Positions 1 through 12,528 are shown, counted from the first letter of the stretch. The stretch is DNA of 64,000 nt from Rhabdophis nuchalis (GCA_039707465.1 CM077644.1:220349962-220413961), one strand, 5' to 3'. The notes: generated from the sequence alone by a model not told the origin. Numbers and translations are program-made.

Positions 1-108
1 GACCTGCAGTGTTAACCGAACAATAGAATAACAGAGTTGGAAGAGACCTTGGAGGTCTTCTAGTCCACCCCCTGCTCAGGCAGTGTATCATTTCAGATAA
101 ATGATTGT

Positions 109-164
109 CCAATCTCTTCTTAAAAACTTCCATGGTTGTTCCAATCTCTTCTTAAAAACTTCCA
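109..164. repeat. 32-bp tandem duplication inside CR1
   Basis: The 24 bases starting CCAATCTCTTCTTAAAAACT occur at 109-132 and again at 141-164. It is a local duplication in the CR1 3' region that the other CR1 copies in the window do not show. Confidence 0.8.
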
Positions 165-384
165 CAATGTCTGGAAGCAAGTCATACCATTGATTAATTG
201 TTCTGTTTCTCCTTAGTTCTAGGTTGCTTCTCTCCTTGATTAGTTTCCATCCTTTGCTTCTTGCCCTGTCCTCAGTATCTTGGACTCTCTGTTCTTTGTG
301 GCAATCCCTGAGATATCAAAACACTGCCATCATTGCTTCTTATTCTGCCTGTCACCCCTCGTCCTCCTTTTCATTAAACTAGAC

Positions 385-511
385 CAGGGGTCTGCAAAGT
401 TGGCTCTTTTAAGACTGGTGGACTTCAACTCCCAGAATTCCCCAGGCTGGCTGGGGAATTCTGGGAGTTGAAGTCCACCAGTCTTAAAAGAGCCAACTTT
501 GCAGACCTCTG
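385..511. mobile_element. Palindromic hAT MITE with perfect 8-bp target duplication
   Basis: A 127-bp near-perfect palindrome: the left half starts CAGGGGTCTGCAAAGTTGG and the right half is its reverse complement, ending CTTTGCAGACCTCTG. It is flanked by AACTAGAC at 377-384 and 512-519. An 8-bp target duplication and CAG...CTG ends are hallmarks of hAT superfamily elements. It carries no coding capacity and lies inside the CR1 copy, so it is younger than the CR1. A relative of the same family starts the array at 30735. Confidence 0.92.
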
Positions 512-845
512 AACTAGACAAACCTAATTTCTACCCAATTCCTACCCAATCGTAGAGGACAGGAAGGCCTGGAGGAACATTGTCCATATCTGTTACTCTT
601 CTCTGCACTCTTTCTAGAGTCTCAACATCTTTTTTACATCGTGGCGACCAAAACTGGATGCAGTATTCCAAGTGTAGCCTTTCCAAGACATTATAAAATG
701 GTATTAAAACTTCAAGTGATTTTGATTCTACCCCTCTATTAATGCAGCCTAGAACCGTGTTGGCTTTTTTGGCAGCTGCTGCACACTGCTGACTCATATT
801 TAAGTGATTGTCCACTAGGATTCCAAGAACCCTCTTGCAATTATT

Positions 846-2590
846 ACTATTGATCTATATTATAGCGGTACATTTGGTTTTTCTTGCCTAAGATCATCAT
901 GGGAAACATGCAAGACTGAGAATGTATAGGTGGAGCTGCCTATATCTACATTACCACTACTGGGATATCAGTGCCAATCAGTGAGAGAATAATGGCAGAA
1001 ACGTGACTACATTACAAGTTTTTCTCCATTACTTCAGAGACCAATTGAACTGAGGGAGGGAAGGAGAATAGATTGCTACTGGGAAAGCAAATTGAAGGAT
1101 TGAGTAACTGAAGATGTGGATGGAAGATGGTTTGGAACTGGTGGAGAAATATTAAATGATTGGTCAAAGAGGACCTTTGCACAACTTCATATTATTTACC
1201 ACTTATGACTTTTTCTGGAATGGGTGGCTTTAATGATGGTTACTCCTGCCCTTTTCATCTCCTGTTTAGACTATTGCAACTCAAATTTATAAAGGACACC
1301 CGTTAAAGACCATTTGAAAGTGACACCTGATATAAATTGCAGTGTCATGGATAGTTATGGACTTCATTTGGTTTGCTCTTCTAACACCTCTCTCTATGTT
1401 GGTTAGACTTCAATCTATGTTGCTTACCAGCAAACATCTAGGTGCAATACATTGTTGATCATTACCTTTAAAATCTTTTACAATTTAGGGTGTCCAATCT
1501 GACCTCACAGTTTAATTATTCCATAGATAACTAATCCCCCATAGCAACAGCTTGGTTGAGTTGTTTCCGGTGCCATTGCCTGCTCTGTCCAATGAGATCT
1601 AGGGGCACCTCCTACTGTAGACCCCATCTGAGAGGACCATTGTCATTAGAAGGTCCAAGAAATGAATCTTCTTTGTTATGGTTCCTCACCTAAAACAGCT
1701 TCCCCTAGGAGTGGTCCATCCCTATTAGTGTTTTGAAGAACACAAAGAACCTGGTTTTCTGGAGCTTTGGGAGAATACAACAAAAGAACTATTATTGCTC
1801 CCAAGTAGTAAAAGTGAAAAAGATGTTTGATGTACTCAGATCATGAATGTTTGTTGCTTGGTTTCATTTAATCTTAAATGCTCACATTTATTTCTACTTA
1901 AGTCTATTTACATGGAGTCCAATATCTTTGTCAATGAGTTCTTAAAACAACTGGTATGATTTAGTTGCTGCCTCTGTAGTGTTTGACTGTGAGAGATACA
2001 ATATCCAGCTAAGTCTAATGTGTGTAGACTTTTAGCTGCTCTGTTAAAATAGAACGTTGCCTGGAGTATACCATCATAGTCTACACTTCATAACCCATAT
2101 GGAGCCACTTGAAGAGAATCAGGACATGCCACACCAGAACTAGGGTGAAGCTCTTTAAGTAGGGATTGGCTGAGAGCCCACAATGTGATTTGGTGTACTG
2201 GAACAAATAATAATACACATAATCCAAGAATGTCCCCTCAGGAGATTTCAAGGCACCTGGGATGATCTCATCACAGCCACACCAGAAGCAGCTAGATGGT
2301 TAGCTTCCTTAGATATTGAACCGTCACAAATATCCTATTGCAACTTTATGGCGCCATATTGTGATGTTTTTATCATGGTTTTATCCTAGTATACCAGTGA
2401 TGGCATGACCTATATAGATGCCATATGCTAAATAAATAAAAAATAAAAATTCAATCTTAATTACTATAGGAAGAGCTGCATGTCATAAAGTCTCTGTGAC
2501 ACAACCAGACAGGCACAGACAACTAAGCATGCACAAGTAATCCTTATGCCTGTAATTGAGCCTGGGATTATGGTTTTTAGTTGTGGCATT
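846..2590. other. No assignable feature
   Basis: AT-rich sequence without an ORF, RNA gene or repeat that I can place. A short AAATAAATAAAAAATAAAAA stretch lies near 2430. Confidence 0.5.
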
Positions 2591-2687
2591 CATTAAGTCA
2601 GTTATCATGTGACCGTGCCAGATTTTACAACTGTTTTTGTGGCTGTTATTAAACGAACACATTGTGTCAACTTCAAAACAGATTGGA

Positions 2688-2948
2688 CAGCGGTGGGTTT
2701 CCTATTTTGTTACCACTAGTTTGCCCCGTGCATGCCCACTCACTTTGCAGGTGCAAACGCCCCTTCCACACATGCGCCTGGCCTTCCATGCATGTGCTTT
2801 GCTCATGCACGTGCCTTCCATGCATGCACCTGGCCTCAAACATGTGCCTAAATAGGACAGCATAGAGTTGGGGTGGGTGGACAGCCCACCTGCGATTTCC
2901 GCTACTGGTTCAGGTGAACCAGTCCAAACTAGCTGTATACCACCTCTG
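2688..2948. mobile_element. hAT MITE, family A (CAG-GTGGG ends)
   Basis: It starts CAGCGGTGGGTTTCC and ends TATACCACCTCTG, matching the ends of at least seven other copies in the window. The interior is rich in CATGCA/CATGTG motifs, and the phrase CTACTGGTTCAGGTGAACC is typical of the family here. The flanks match at only about half of eight positions, so the target duplication has decayed. Two short same-strand frames across it (2637-2865) are by-products. Confidence 0.75.
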
Positions 2949-3299
2949 AGCCTGCTGTAGCCATTTTCTTTGTTTCTCAGCTTGACACACTTTAGGGGTG
3001 GTGGGTGGTGGGAAGGAACTTTGAAATGTTAAACCAGACATCAGCAAATTATTATCTCGTGGGAACCAAGGTCATCCTAACAGATGCTGACTAGAGACTG
3101 GAAGATGTTACCAAGAGACACCAGAACACCTAATGGGACAATGGGACCTGACAATGGGCGAGGGAACTGCCTAATCGCATGGGAAATAGCCCGAGCTGGT
3201 TTGGTTTTCAACTGTGCCGAAATGATATACTCAATAAAGCAATTATTCGAGAAAGTTACAAGTCTCAGAGTTGCTGGATTGGTTGAGTTTATTACACAG

Positions 3300-3652
3300 A
3301 GCCTTGACACTGTGGTAGTTAAAGAAACATGGTGGTCATTAAGCAAAAAAAAAAAAAGAATAGCGATTAAGTGAACCTGTTATACCCAATGGTGTTTTTT
3401 TGCTGGGAATGGGAAATGCTGTTTTCCATTTTAAAAATACTTGAAATCACAGTCATGTGACCATGGGACTCTGCAAATGGCTATAAATGTGGGCTGGTTG
3501 CCAAGCACATAAAATACATTTCTGTAACTGCAGGGGAAGTCAGCCTCAGAACCTCAAAATGAGGCCATTAGTAGCTCTAGGAAGGTCCATTCTAACTTCA
3601 AATGGTTGTTAAGCAACTGGTTGTAAGTCGAGGAGTACCTGAACATATGTAA
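3300..3652. repeat. MITE-like repeat ending GTAAGTCGAGGAGTACCTG
   Basis: It contains a stretch with CATGTGACCATGGGACTCTGC and ends with GGTTGTAAGTCGAGGAGTACC. Related phrases occur, in the opposite orientation, at 60500-60800 (TATGTCGAGGACTGACC, TTGGCAACTGTATTC), so this is a dispersed non-coding element. Sequence at 2590-2665 may be a further part of the same element, separated by the MITE at 2688. Left edge and superfamily are uncertain. Confidence 0.5.
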
Positions 3653-3865
3653 ATAAAAGTAGCCATTGGGACCCAGATCTCCCTTTCTTGCTAAAGGTAG
3701 ACAAAAGGTGTCTTTTGCTCATGTGAAATTCAGTGGGGTTGAGAGCAGTGTGGTCAGAGTTCAGATTTGCCAGCTTCATATTGGATAATCTATTCCACAC
3801 TTTTAAAGCACCATTTCAGATGATTTTTGTTTAATTAACGTTTCTTATATTAAAGATGATTTAAT

Positions 3866-4535
3866 GTAATATTTAATTTAATATTTAAATTTCTATACCG
3901 CCCTTCTCCCTTCCGGGACTCAGGGCGGTGTACAGGCAGCAGTGAAATCACGAATAAAAACATAGAAAGCAATTAAAAACCTACTAAAATACATTAAATA
4001 ATGAATAGCCTGTTTAAAACCTGTTAAAATCCCTACTAAAACCATATAAAACTAAAGCGTTTAAAAGTATGCCAGTTTAGAAACTATGCCAGGCCGGCCG
4101 CTCGAAACAGATGGGTCTTCAAAGCCCGACGGAAAAGGCGCAGGTCTGTGATCGTACGAAGGTCAGGGGGTAGGTCATTCCAGAGGGCGGGGGCTGCCAC
4201 AGAGAAGGCTCTCCCCCGGGGGTCACCAGTCGACATTGCCTGGCCGACGGCACCCTGAGGAGGCCCTCTCTGTGGGAGCGAACTGGATGGTGGGAGGCAT
4301 TTGGTAGCAGGAGGAGGTCTTGCAGATAGCCAGGTCCCTTGCCATGGAGTGCTTTAAAGGTGATTACTAATACCTTGAAGCGTACCCAGAAAGCCACAGG
4401 CAGCCAGTGCAGCTCGCGCAGGAGTGGTGTCACATGGGAGCATCTAGATGCTCCCAGAATCCCCCGCGCGGCTGCATTCTAAACTAGCTGGAGCCTCCAG
4501 GTGCACCTCAAGGAAAGCCCCATGTAGAGAGGTAA
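3866..4535 (-). mobile_element. L2-clade LINE, 5'-truncated copy
   Basis: Minus-strand 3' end of an L2-type LINE. The frame at 4119-4433 reads the C-terminal region with LLRELHWLPV, FKALHGKGP and HREGLLRVPSA, collinear with the end of the long L2 at 22473-25652. The plus-strand start carries the family's 3'-terminal hairpin: ACCGCCCT at 3897-3904 pairs with AGGGCGGT at 3922-3929. The copy keeps about 0.6 kb, is frameshifted after LLRVPSA, and ends in an AT-rich tail. Confidence 0.88.
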
Positions 4536-5252
4536 ATATCCTAAAGCAAATTGTGTCCCAACATTTGAGGGAGATCTCTTCCTACTGAAATCTTTTTATT
4601 GTGTTTGGCTCCTGCAACAGTTCTAGTAGCAGCAACCAAAGGACTTTGCAGTTATAGTTGCACTGATAAAAGCAGTTTATGCTGTCTTGCTGCAAGCTTC
4701 ACCTCTTTGGGGCATGTGGGTGTGTGCCATTTCAATGCACATAGGTAAAAGCCAGGACTTGTGTTGCAATGTTACAAAGCTCCTGATACCAGACTGATAG
4801 CTTGTACCTTGTATCTCCTATGGATGCATTGGTTATTGGTATTTTGACTTAGTTGACACATTTTAATCAGGTTAATAGATTACAATATTGAAATATTATC
4901 TGGATTCTTTCTATTTTCTGTGTGATCCAATGTGATTTATCAACCAAAGTTTCTTTCTTGGAATAAATCTGTATACCAAATCAAGCTAAAACCAAGCTCA
5001 TGTGACCGCATCTTTGTGGTTGGTTATCACAGCTATTTTCTGGTGTGTCATAATCATGCTGGCTGAGAATTTGGGAACTATATTCTTAACATATCAGGGG
5101 GCAATATCTGAAAAAAATTGATGAATGAGCATTTGCTTTGAAAGACCTGTCCAAGGAAAAGAGAGTTTTGAAGAAACCGTGATGTTACTTCACTTACTCA
5201 CAAGTGGCCACAATTTGATTAAAACTTGAGAGAACGTTTTCCCTTTGGTGAC
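4536..5252. other. No assignable feature
   Basis: AT-rich unassigned sequence; no credible ORF or recognisable repeat. Confidence 0.5.
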
Positions 5253-5260
5253 CTTCAGTT

Positions 5261-5408
5261 CAGAGGTGGGTTTCAGTCGGTCCAGCCAGGATCGGACGAA
5301 CTGGTAGTGGCGGTGGCGAGAAGCTCCGCCCATCTGCCTGGATGCTTCTGTGCATGTGTGTGCACACATGAGTGACCGGTAGTAAAAAAAAATGGAAACC
5401 CACCACTG
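5261..5408. mobile_element. hAT MITE, family A, short copy with 8-bp TSD
   Basis: 148 bp from CAGAGGTGGGTTTC to GAAACCCACCACTG. The flanks are CTTCAGTT (5253-5260) and CTTCAGTG (5409-5416), a 7/8 match consistent with a hAT target duplication. The interior keeps AACTGGTAGTGG and a GTGCATGTGTGTGCACACATG palindrome-like stretch. Confidence 0.9.
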
Positions 5409-5416
5409 CTTCAGTG

Positions 5417-6560
5417 GTAGTACTGTACAGTAGCCTCCACCAAGGAGGATTTCAGGAACTATTTCCTTGTAGAAGTTCAAAGAAATCTTTCACCCAATTT
5501 TGTTGACCAGTGAATTGGTGAATAATGTTGTTTAGTAGTCCTTAACAATGGTTCACAGCAGAAATATGAAAAGATGAAGACGTGACTAAAAAGATGACTC
5601 ATACATGCCTTCAGGAGGTAGAAATGATGCCAACTATGCCTGCTAATCCATATTATGTCTGCTACAGCCTCTTGCCAAGAAGATCTGGTGCTTTATTTGG
5701 CTGTTTCCTGGAGCAGTGGGAAATTCCCTGTCAGCGTTATTTCAATCTTCACATATCCATGCTACTTTTGTCATCTTCATTTGCTATTATTCTTTGAAAG
5801 AATGCATGCAGTCTCCCTTAGTAGAATTAGATTCAATTGCAGCTACTGATTGACTTTCATGTGTCTTGGAATTGCTATATCCAGTGCTATAAATTGTCTT
5901 GAATGTCTTGAAATTGCTATATCCAGCTCTTGCTATATCCAGGTTTTAGATTGCCAAAGGCAAGAGAAATTACTTACAATTATCAAATTATAAAAAACAT
6001 AATAAATTCTGAGAAACAGAGCATAAGGCTGTAAAAGGCAAAACATTTTGGAATTAAATCTTATTTAGAACCCTCATCCTGTTGGTTTCTTGAAACTGGA
6101 GGAAATGCAACAAGAAATCCCCATCATGTTACGCTTATGAACATCTTAGTGATAGCCAACTATTCTCTATTGGAGGCAATGTAAAATTTGTTCAATTTTT
6201 ATTTATTTATTCAAACAAAGTTATGTTGTTAGCTACAGTAAATATTCTGGATTCCTTCAGATTTTATGTTGTCATACACGCAATTTGGATCTGCTCTGTG
6301 CCTTTAACAATAGGTCTTGAAAAAATATTTTGATTTTGCTGACCTACTATGACCAAATGAAATATCAAGTTAAAAAAAAACCCCACATGGTTTGTTGCTC
6401 CCCCAGTGATCCCAATCAGCAATGAGAAACTGACTCAATGCAAAACATTCCAGATGATTTTACTGTGGATAATGATAGTGCTAAAAAAGGACATTCAGCC
6501 ACAAATATCTGTTTTAGTAATTTGTTAGTATAAATTGGGAATTAATGTCATTTACTGATG
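5417..6560. other. No assignable feature
   Basis: Unassigned AT-rich sequence. The phrase GAAATTGCTATATCCAG is repeated loosely around 5870-5940, a small local duplication. Nothing coding. Confidence 0.5.
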
Positions 6561-6568
6561 GTGGAAAG

Positions 6569-6861
6569 CAGTGACGGGATTCAAAATTTGTATTACCGGT
6601 TCTGTGGGTGTGGCTTGGTGGGTGTGGCATAGCTTGTAGGCATGGCAGGGGAAAGATACTGTATAATCTCCATTCCCACCCCACCCCAGGGGAAGGTTAC
6701 TGCAAAATTCCCCTTCCCTCCCCATCAGCTGGGACTTGGGAGGCAGAAAATAGATGGGGATAGGGCCAGTCAGAGGTGGTATTTGCCAGTTCCCCGAACT
6801 ACTCAAAATTTCTGCTACCAGTTCTTCAGAACTGGTCAGAACCTGCTGAATACTACCTCTG
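6569..6861. mobile_element. hAT MITE, family A, with 8-bp TSD
   Basis: Starts CAGTGACGGGATTCAAA and ends AATACTACCTCTG. Flanks GTGGAAAG (6561-6568) and ATGGAAAG (6862-6869) match at 7 of 8 positions. It contains the family phrases TTACCGGTTCTGTGGGTGTG and ACTGGTCAGAACC. The two opposing ORFs over it (6552-6806 and 6642-6890) have no sign of being genes. Confidence 0.88.
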
Positions 6862-6869
6862 ATGGAAAG

Positions 6870-7711
6870 GTTTACAATCTAATTGGTTGAGTTATGAACC
6901 TTGAACATTTGTAATGTCTCCAATCCAACTTTTCTAGCTGATGCTATCCTAGCTTAGATTTTAATTCAAGCCTGCAAATAAATGTACTTAACTTTCTTAT
7001 ACACCATATCACAACTCTTCATTCACTTAACCTATATTAAGGGTATGCCTATGTCTATGTTCATAAGATGTGTGAAATTACAGATCAGTCAACGTGAGTC
7101 TGGTTGGATGTTGTATGAATGCATTGCATGTGCTTAGCTTATGATTCATTGTGTTTCATGTGCCCAGATAAATCAAGATACAGTTAACTAGGTATGAACA
7201 TGACCTATGAAGGCATAGCATATGTGAAGCCACGTGGAGGGATAAGGTGTAACAAACAGGATAGGTCTGGGCTGCAGAGAGTAGAAGTCTTCTAGATGAC
7301 AGCAAGATATTAGTCTTCTACATTTGTTTTCTGTCATCTCCTAGTCATCCAGATATTTGCAGTATAAATGAGATAGTGCTAAATTAGAATGTACATGTCA
7401 GGAATACACATTGAAAAGGAGAGGTCATAATTGCCAAGAAGTGACATTATAATATAGCTCTAGAAGTGAAGAGGCACATGGAAACCATCCTGTACAAATG
7501 AAGATTCATATTTTACAAAACATCTGCTTGTTTTTAACATACTTACAAACACTGCTTGAAAATTATGGCAGCTGCTTAAAGGTACATTTGAGGCAGTTAA
7601 GGTAATGCAGTATAAACAAGAAAGAAAGAGATATCAGCAATCACTTGTGCATTGTGTAGCCCGAACCTTCAAGGACTATGGCAACTTGCTTAGTCCAGAT
7701 TTGGAAGCATA
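6870..7711. other. No assignable feature
   Basis: No gene or repeat recognised. Confidence 0.5.
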
Positions 7712-7713
7712 TA

Positions 7714-7938
7714 CAGTAGAACCTCTGGTCACAACCATAATTCATTCCATAACTTTGGTTGCAAGCCAAAATTTGTCGCTTTACAAAAAGAAATGGCACA
7801 GAAGGGAAAATTAGCCACGGCTGTGTTTGATCACCACCCGAGTATGCGTTCATGACCAGATTCAAACTTTTTGTGAATTTTTTGTTTGGAACCCAATTTG
7901 GTCATGGTCAGAAGCGTTCATGACCAAAGGTTCTACTG
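7714..7938. mobile_element. Tc1/mariner-type MITE (TA target)
   Basis: 225 bp with inverted ends CAGTAGAACCTCTGGTCA and TGACCAAAGGTTCTACTG, flanked by TA at 7712-7713 and 7939-7940. The TA duplication and end length fit a Tc1/mariner-group non-autonomous element, possibly Tigger-like. No transposase is encoded. Confidence 0.82.
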
Positions 7939-7940
7939 TA

Positions 7941-8500
7941 GAGCTAAAAAAATTTTGTATTCTGCTTTAGAGGAAGAATAAAAGCAAGGTATAAAGCCAT
8001 TGTACTATTTTATAAGAGAAAAAGAAAGATTGGGATGTTTTTTGGCTCGGGCACAAGCTGTACTTTGGAAGAATATTTTTTAAAGCTGAAACGTGATTTC
8101 AGCAGATACTTTTCAAAACAAAGTTAAACTTGCCATCATTTTGATGGATAGTGAGGCAACAATGCTAACTATATATCATTGCCAGATTCAGTATTTTACA
8201 AGTACAAAAACTTTCCAATCAAGCTGTAAGCATAGTTTAAAATGCCTTTAAGTGGAGGTAGGGATAGAATTGAATGAAATGTAATTAATTTTCTTTTTCT
8301 TTTTTGTAGATTTATGTCCTGTTTTTTCCTCCTCCATGACCCAGGCTAGGATCTGTTCCTTATTTCTTGTGAGATAGGTTATGTGAGGGGAGGAAATTAT
8401 GAAGCAACATCATAATGAATATTCATATGAAAGGATTGGAATTATCTTTGTGACAGTGACAGTACAATGCTCAGATCTTGTGGATACCCCTATCCAATAC
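7941..8500. other. No assignable feature
   Basis: Unassigned AT-rich sequence preceding a CR1 3' end. Confidence 0.45.
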
Positions 8501-8503
8501 TTA

Positions 8504-8915
8504 CAATACAATAGCAGAGTTGGAAGGGACCTTGGAGGTCATCTAGTCCAACTCCCTGCCCAGGCAGGAATGCCTATACCATCTCAGACAAATGGCTTTC
8601 CAACATCTTCTTAGACTTCCAGTGTTGGGGCATTCACAACTTCTGGAGACAAGCTGTTCTACTGATTAATTGTTCTAACTGTCAGGAAATTTCTCCTCAG
8701 TTCTAAGTTGCTTGTCTCCTTGATTAGTTTCCACCCATTGCATCTTGTTCTGCCCTCAGGTGCTTTGGAGAATAGTTTGACTCCCTCTTTTTTTTGGCAA
8801 CTCCTGAGATATTGGAACCCTGCTATTATGTCTCCCCTAGTCCTTCTTTTTATTAAACTAGACATACCCAGTTCCTGCAACCGTTCTTCATATGTTTTAA
8901 CCATTACACCTTGCT
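8504..8915 (-). mobile_element. CR1 LINE, 3' end
   Basis: On the plus strand it opens with AATAGCAGAGTTGGAAGGGA, the reverse complement of the CR1 3' terminus. The minus-strand frame at 8659-8904 contains YEERLQELGMSSL and LFSKAPEGRTRCN, the C-terminal end of CR1 ORF2. The upstream coding region is missing, the usual 5' truncation. Confidence 0.88.
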
Positions 8916-9729
8916 AGAAAATTTAAATTAGGACTCTGATACAGATTTTCTTCTGCTTCAAAACCTTTTTAGGTCCTTCAATAACATATACAGCTTTTCT
9001 CTGTTAAAATTAATAGTAGTAATATTTTTCATGCACCTAAACGTGTACGTGATAAAATACAAAATCAATGATTTGGTAAATAACACACTACATTCTTCTT
9101 TAAAAGCACAAGTTAAATGGTAGAATCATACACAATCCAATGGCCCAAAGCATGTAAAATTACACACCAATAATATTAGACACAAAGCATTGGTATTCAC
9201 AAAAACCCATAAAAGGAAAACTATTTTAGTGATTTTTAAAATTTGGACAATTCTGTCTCCAATTATAGTTCTGTTGCAAATTGATTTTGAGAGCTGGTGG
9301 CACAGGGGAAAAGTGTGACAACTGTGATATTGTTGTGGTTCAAGGAATAGCTCAGCAGGTCAGGCTCATAGGCAAAAGAGTTGTAAATAGAGTTTCGGAT
9401 AACTGGATGGACCTTTGTACAAGGCTCAGAGAGACAGTACTAGCAACTTAATTTGGCACTTTTCACAACCAGTGTGGGGAAGAAAGGGGTGGTTCAGTGA
9501 AGTTGTAGGACAGTCCCAATATATTTTTCTGAGTCCATGTTAGATGTCAGAAGCATTCAAGTAACCCAGGCAACAGGTTGTTATGATAATTCAAACATGA
9601 GACAATCAGGGTTTGGATCGGTTTCCCCCATCTTGGTCATAGGGAACCAATGGATTGGTTGTGGTAATGCAAAAAGCAAAAAAAAAAATAATTATCAAAA
9701 CCATAAATTCAGTTCCTGAATAAACGTAT
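8916..9729. other. No assignable feature
   Basis: Nothing recognised. It contains a short A-run near 9680. Confidence 0.45.
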
Positions 9730-10135
9730 TACTGTATTTTTTTGAGTATAAGAAGCACCCTTTTTCCTCAGAAAAGAGACTGAAAATCTGTGTGCGTCTT
9801 ATACACTGAATACAGCATTTTTTTTGTCTCCCAAAGCCCCACCCCCTTCACCAAAATGGCCATGCATAGCTTGTAGGAGGGTTTCAGAGTGCTCCTGGGG
9901 CACAAAAAATGGGCTGTGTTTTGCTCATTTTTGGCCCCTCCAGTAGCCAGGAGCACTCTACAAGCCTTCTGTTCATGCTCTTTGGGGGGGGGGGGAGAAA
10001 TGGGCCTGTTTTTGTGACAAATGGGCCCTTTTGGGGAGGTTTGCAGAGTGCAAAAACTTTTTAAAAAAATTTTCCTCTTCAAAACCTTGCTGCGTCTTAT
10101 ACTCTGATGCGTCTTATACTCTGAAAAATACGGTA
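9730..10135. mobile_element. MITE with TACNGTATTTTT...AAAAATACGGTA ends
   Basis: Left end TACTGTATTTTTTTGAGTAT and right end CTGAAAAATACGGTA are inverted copies joined to GAGTATAAGA/TCTTATACTC. At the right end the phrase TGCGTCTTATACTCTGA is tandemly doubled. Non-coding; superfamily uncertain, but the TA at the ends suggests a TA-target transposon. Confidence 0.65.
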
Positions 10136-10814
10136 ATGCCAGATAGGGAATAAATAATGCAGTTAATGCGTGTTAGTGGAAATTTCATTTCTCTGTCCAG
10201 AGAGTCAAGTGTTTTGATTAAGAAGAAGCCAATAAAGATGAAAACATTATCAACAGTGATGCCTCCTTCTTACGCAGATGATCTAGGCCTGTACCTAAGT
10301 GAAAGCTCCATTAGAAAGGCTTGTTTTGGTCATGGTGCCATTAGGCCTTACCCATGTTTTCATAAGACCTGCAAATTGGATGGATTGATAATTTAAATGT
10401 TCTGATAGATACTGAGTCTTCATAATAACTGAATGAATGTTCCACAATACACAGCTGTAAACAACTTCATCAAATGTATTTTTGTGAGCTAGAATTATTA
10501 TTAAGAGTTTTCCCGGAATGCAAGAGAAACATTCAGCCTATTTTCTGTTATTTCTAAGGGGTTGGAGTGGGGAGAGGGAGGGAGGGAGCTACTACACCTA
10601 AGTAGGAATAATGAAAATTAGATGTTGCTACAGATTTCCTGAGTACAGATAACTTGGCTATTAATGCAATATCTGATTGTGAAATCAATATATCAGATAG
10701 CTAACAAGGAAGAATAGTAAATTTTCTATTTTCCTACAGATTATTCCAAGGTAATAGCTTACTAACTGCCAGGGTTCTAATGTTCATACAGAAAATAGTG
10801 TCTTGGGTTCTTGA
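10136..10814. other. No assignable feature
   Basis: Unassigned AT-rich sequence with a GGGAGGG run near 10575. Confidence 0.45.
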
Positions 10815-12265
10815 CTTTAACTTTGACTTTTATTAAATTTATATACCACTCGCTTTCCCAGAAGGAACTCGGGGTGGTGCACAGGAAATTTAAAAAACAT
10901 ATATAAACATAACAATATACAAAATTTAAAAACCAGAATTAAATTAGTATCCCTGTGCTAAAAAATTTAAATAAGTTAAAACTGTATCCCTATAAACCAA
11001 TTAAAACAATTTAGCTGCAGACTATAGGCTAGGTGGTGTGAGCTAGGCCAGGCTGGCCTGTTGGAAAAAATAAGTTTTAAGTTTCTGGCGGAAGGAACGG
11101 AGGTCCGTGGTCGTTCTAAGTTCGGGGGGTAGGTTGTTCCAGAGGGTTGGGCCCACCACAGAGAAGGCCCTTCCCCTGGGCATCGCCCGCTGGCATTGCC
11201 TGGTGGACGGCACCAGGAGAAGTCCCTCTCTGTGGGAGCGAATCGGCCGAAGGGATGTATGGGGTAGGATGCGATCCCATAGATAACTAGGTCCCATGCC
11301 ATGGAGCGCTTTAAAGATGATGGTCAACACCTTGAAGCGCACCCGAAAGGCCACAGGCAGCCAGTGCAGCTCACGCAAGAGCGGTGTTCTAGGAGCATCT
11401 AGGGAGCATCTAGGAGCTCTCTAGGAGCATCTAGGAGCTCTCATAATTGCCCGCGCGGCCGCGTTCTGGACTAACTGCAGTCTTCGGGTGCACCTCAAGG
11501 GAAGCCCCATGTACAGAGCATTACAGTAGTCTATACGGGATGTCATGAGCACATGAGTGACTGTGCAAAGGGCATCCCGGTCCAATAAGGGCCGCAACTG
11601 ATGAACCAGGCGAACCTGGTAGAATGCCCCCCTGGCCACGGCCATCAAGTGATCTTCTAACGACAGCCTTGTATCCAGGAGGACGCCCAAGTTGCGTGCC
11701 CTATCCACGGGGGCTAGATGTTCGCCCCCAATGGCCAGTGATGGCATCAACTGGTTGTACCGGGACGCCGGACACCACAGCCACTCCGTCTTGGAAGGGT
11801 TGAGTCTGAGTCTGTTCCTTCCCATCCAGACCTACACGGCTTCCAGACACCGGGACATCACTTCGACGGCATCGTTGGGGTGGTTTGGGGTAGATATATA
11901 CAGCTGTGTATCATCAGCGTAGAGATGGTACTCTACCCCAAAACCATGGATGATCTCACCCAGCGGCTTCATATATGTGTTGAACAGGAGCGGCGAGAGG
12001 ACTGACCCCTGAGGCACCCCACAAGTGAGTGGTCTCGAGGTCGACCTCTGCCCTCCTGCCAACACAAATTGCGATCGACCGGAGAGGTAGGAGGAGAACC
12101 CCCGTAAAACGGTGCCCCTCACCCCCAACCCTCCAGCCGATGCAATAGGATACCATGGTCGATGGTATCAAAAGCCGCCGAGAGATCTAATAGGACCAGG
12201 ATGGAGGAACAACCCACATCTCTGGCCCTCCAGAGATCATCCACCAAACCTGCAAAAATGTTCTA
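10815..12265 (-). mobile_element. L2-clade LINE, 5'-truncated, about 1.45 kb
   Basis: Minus-strand frames at 12128-11832, 11825-11421 and 11378-11043 read in order the RT fragment with GVPQGSVLSPLL and YHLYADDTQLYIS, the connecting LNPSKTEWLW region and the C-terminal LRELHWLPV region of L2. The catalytic YADD is present but the reading frame is broken between segments. The upstream half of RT and all of the endonuclease are missing. The 3' hairpin is ACCAC (10845-10849) with GTGGT (10874-10878). Short repeats of AGGAGCATCTAGGAGCTCTC at 11390-11445 are a local expansion. The 5' edge meets the MITE at 12271. Confidence 0.92.
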
Positions 12266-12270
12266 GAGGA

Positions 12271-12528
12271 TACCTTGTTTTCCCAAAAATAAGACAGGGT
12301 CTTGTTTTCTTTTGACCCATGAAATAAGTGCTTGGCCTTATTTTGCGGGAGGTCTTATTATTTTTGAGGTGCAGGAGGCGGCGAGCATTGTTACCTCATG
12401 GCTGTTGCTGTGTTGCAATATTTTGGGGGAGGGCTTATTTTCAGGGGAGGGCTTATTTTAGTGCATGTGCTCGAAAGCCCGATTTGGCTTATTATCTGGG
12501 GAGATTTTATTTTTGGGGAAATGGGGTA
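12271..12528. mobile_element. MITE with TTTTCCCAAAAATAAGAC ends
   Basis: It begins TACCTTGTTTTCCCAAAAAT and ends TTTTTGGGGAAATGGGGTA, an imperfect inverted pair bounded by TA. The interior repeats GGGCTTATTTT motifs. Non-coding; most likely a TA-target DNA transposon derivative. Confidence 0.65.

Larger units (their letters stand above)
22..845 (-). mobile_element. CR1 LINE, 3' part, 5'-truncated
   Basis: Read on the minus strand, this is the end of a CR1 retrotransposon. The minus-strand frame at 531-815 gives the C-terminal part of CR1 ORF2, with the recognisable stretches [11 protein letters not shown] and LERVQRRVT just after the reverse transcriptase. The plus-strand start (about 22-90) is the reverse complement of the usual CR1 3' end, which ends in a run like ATTCTGTTATTCTATTG. 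The copy is frameshifted and lacks the endonuclease and RT core. A hAT MITE (385-511) sits inside it. CR1 identity is confident; the exact 5' edge is approximate. Confidence 0.85.
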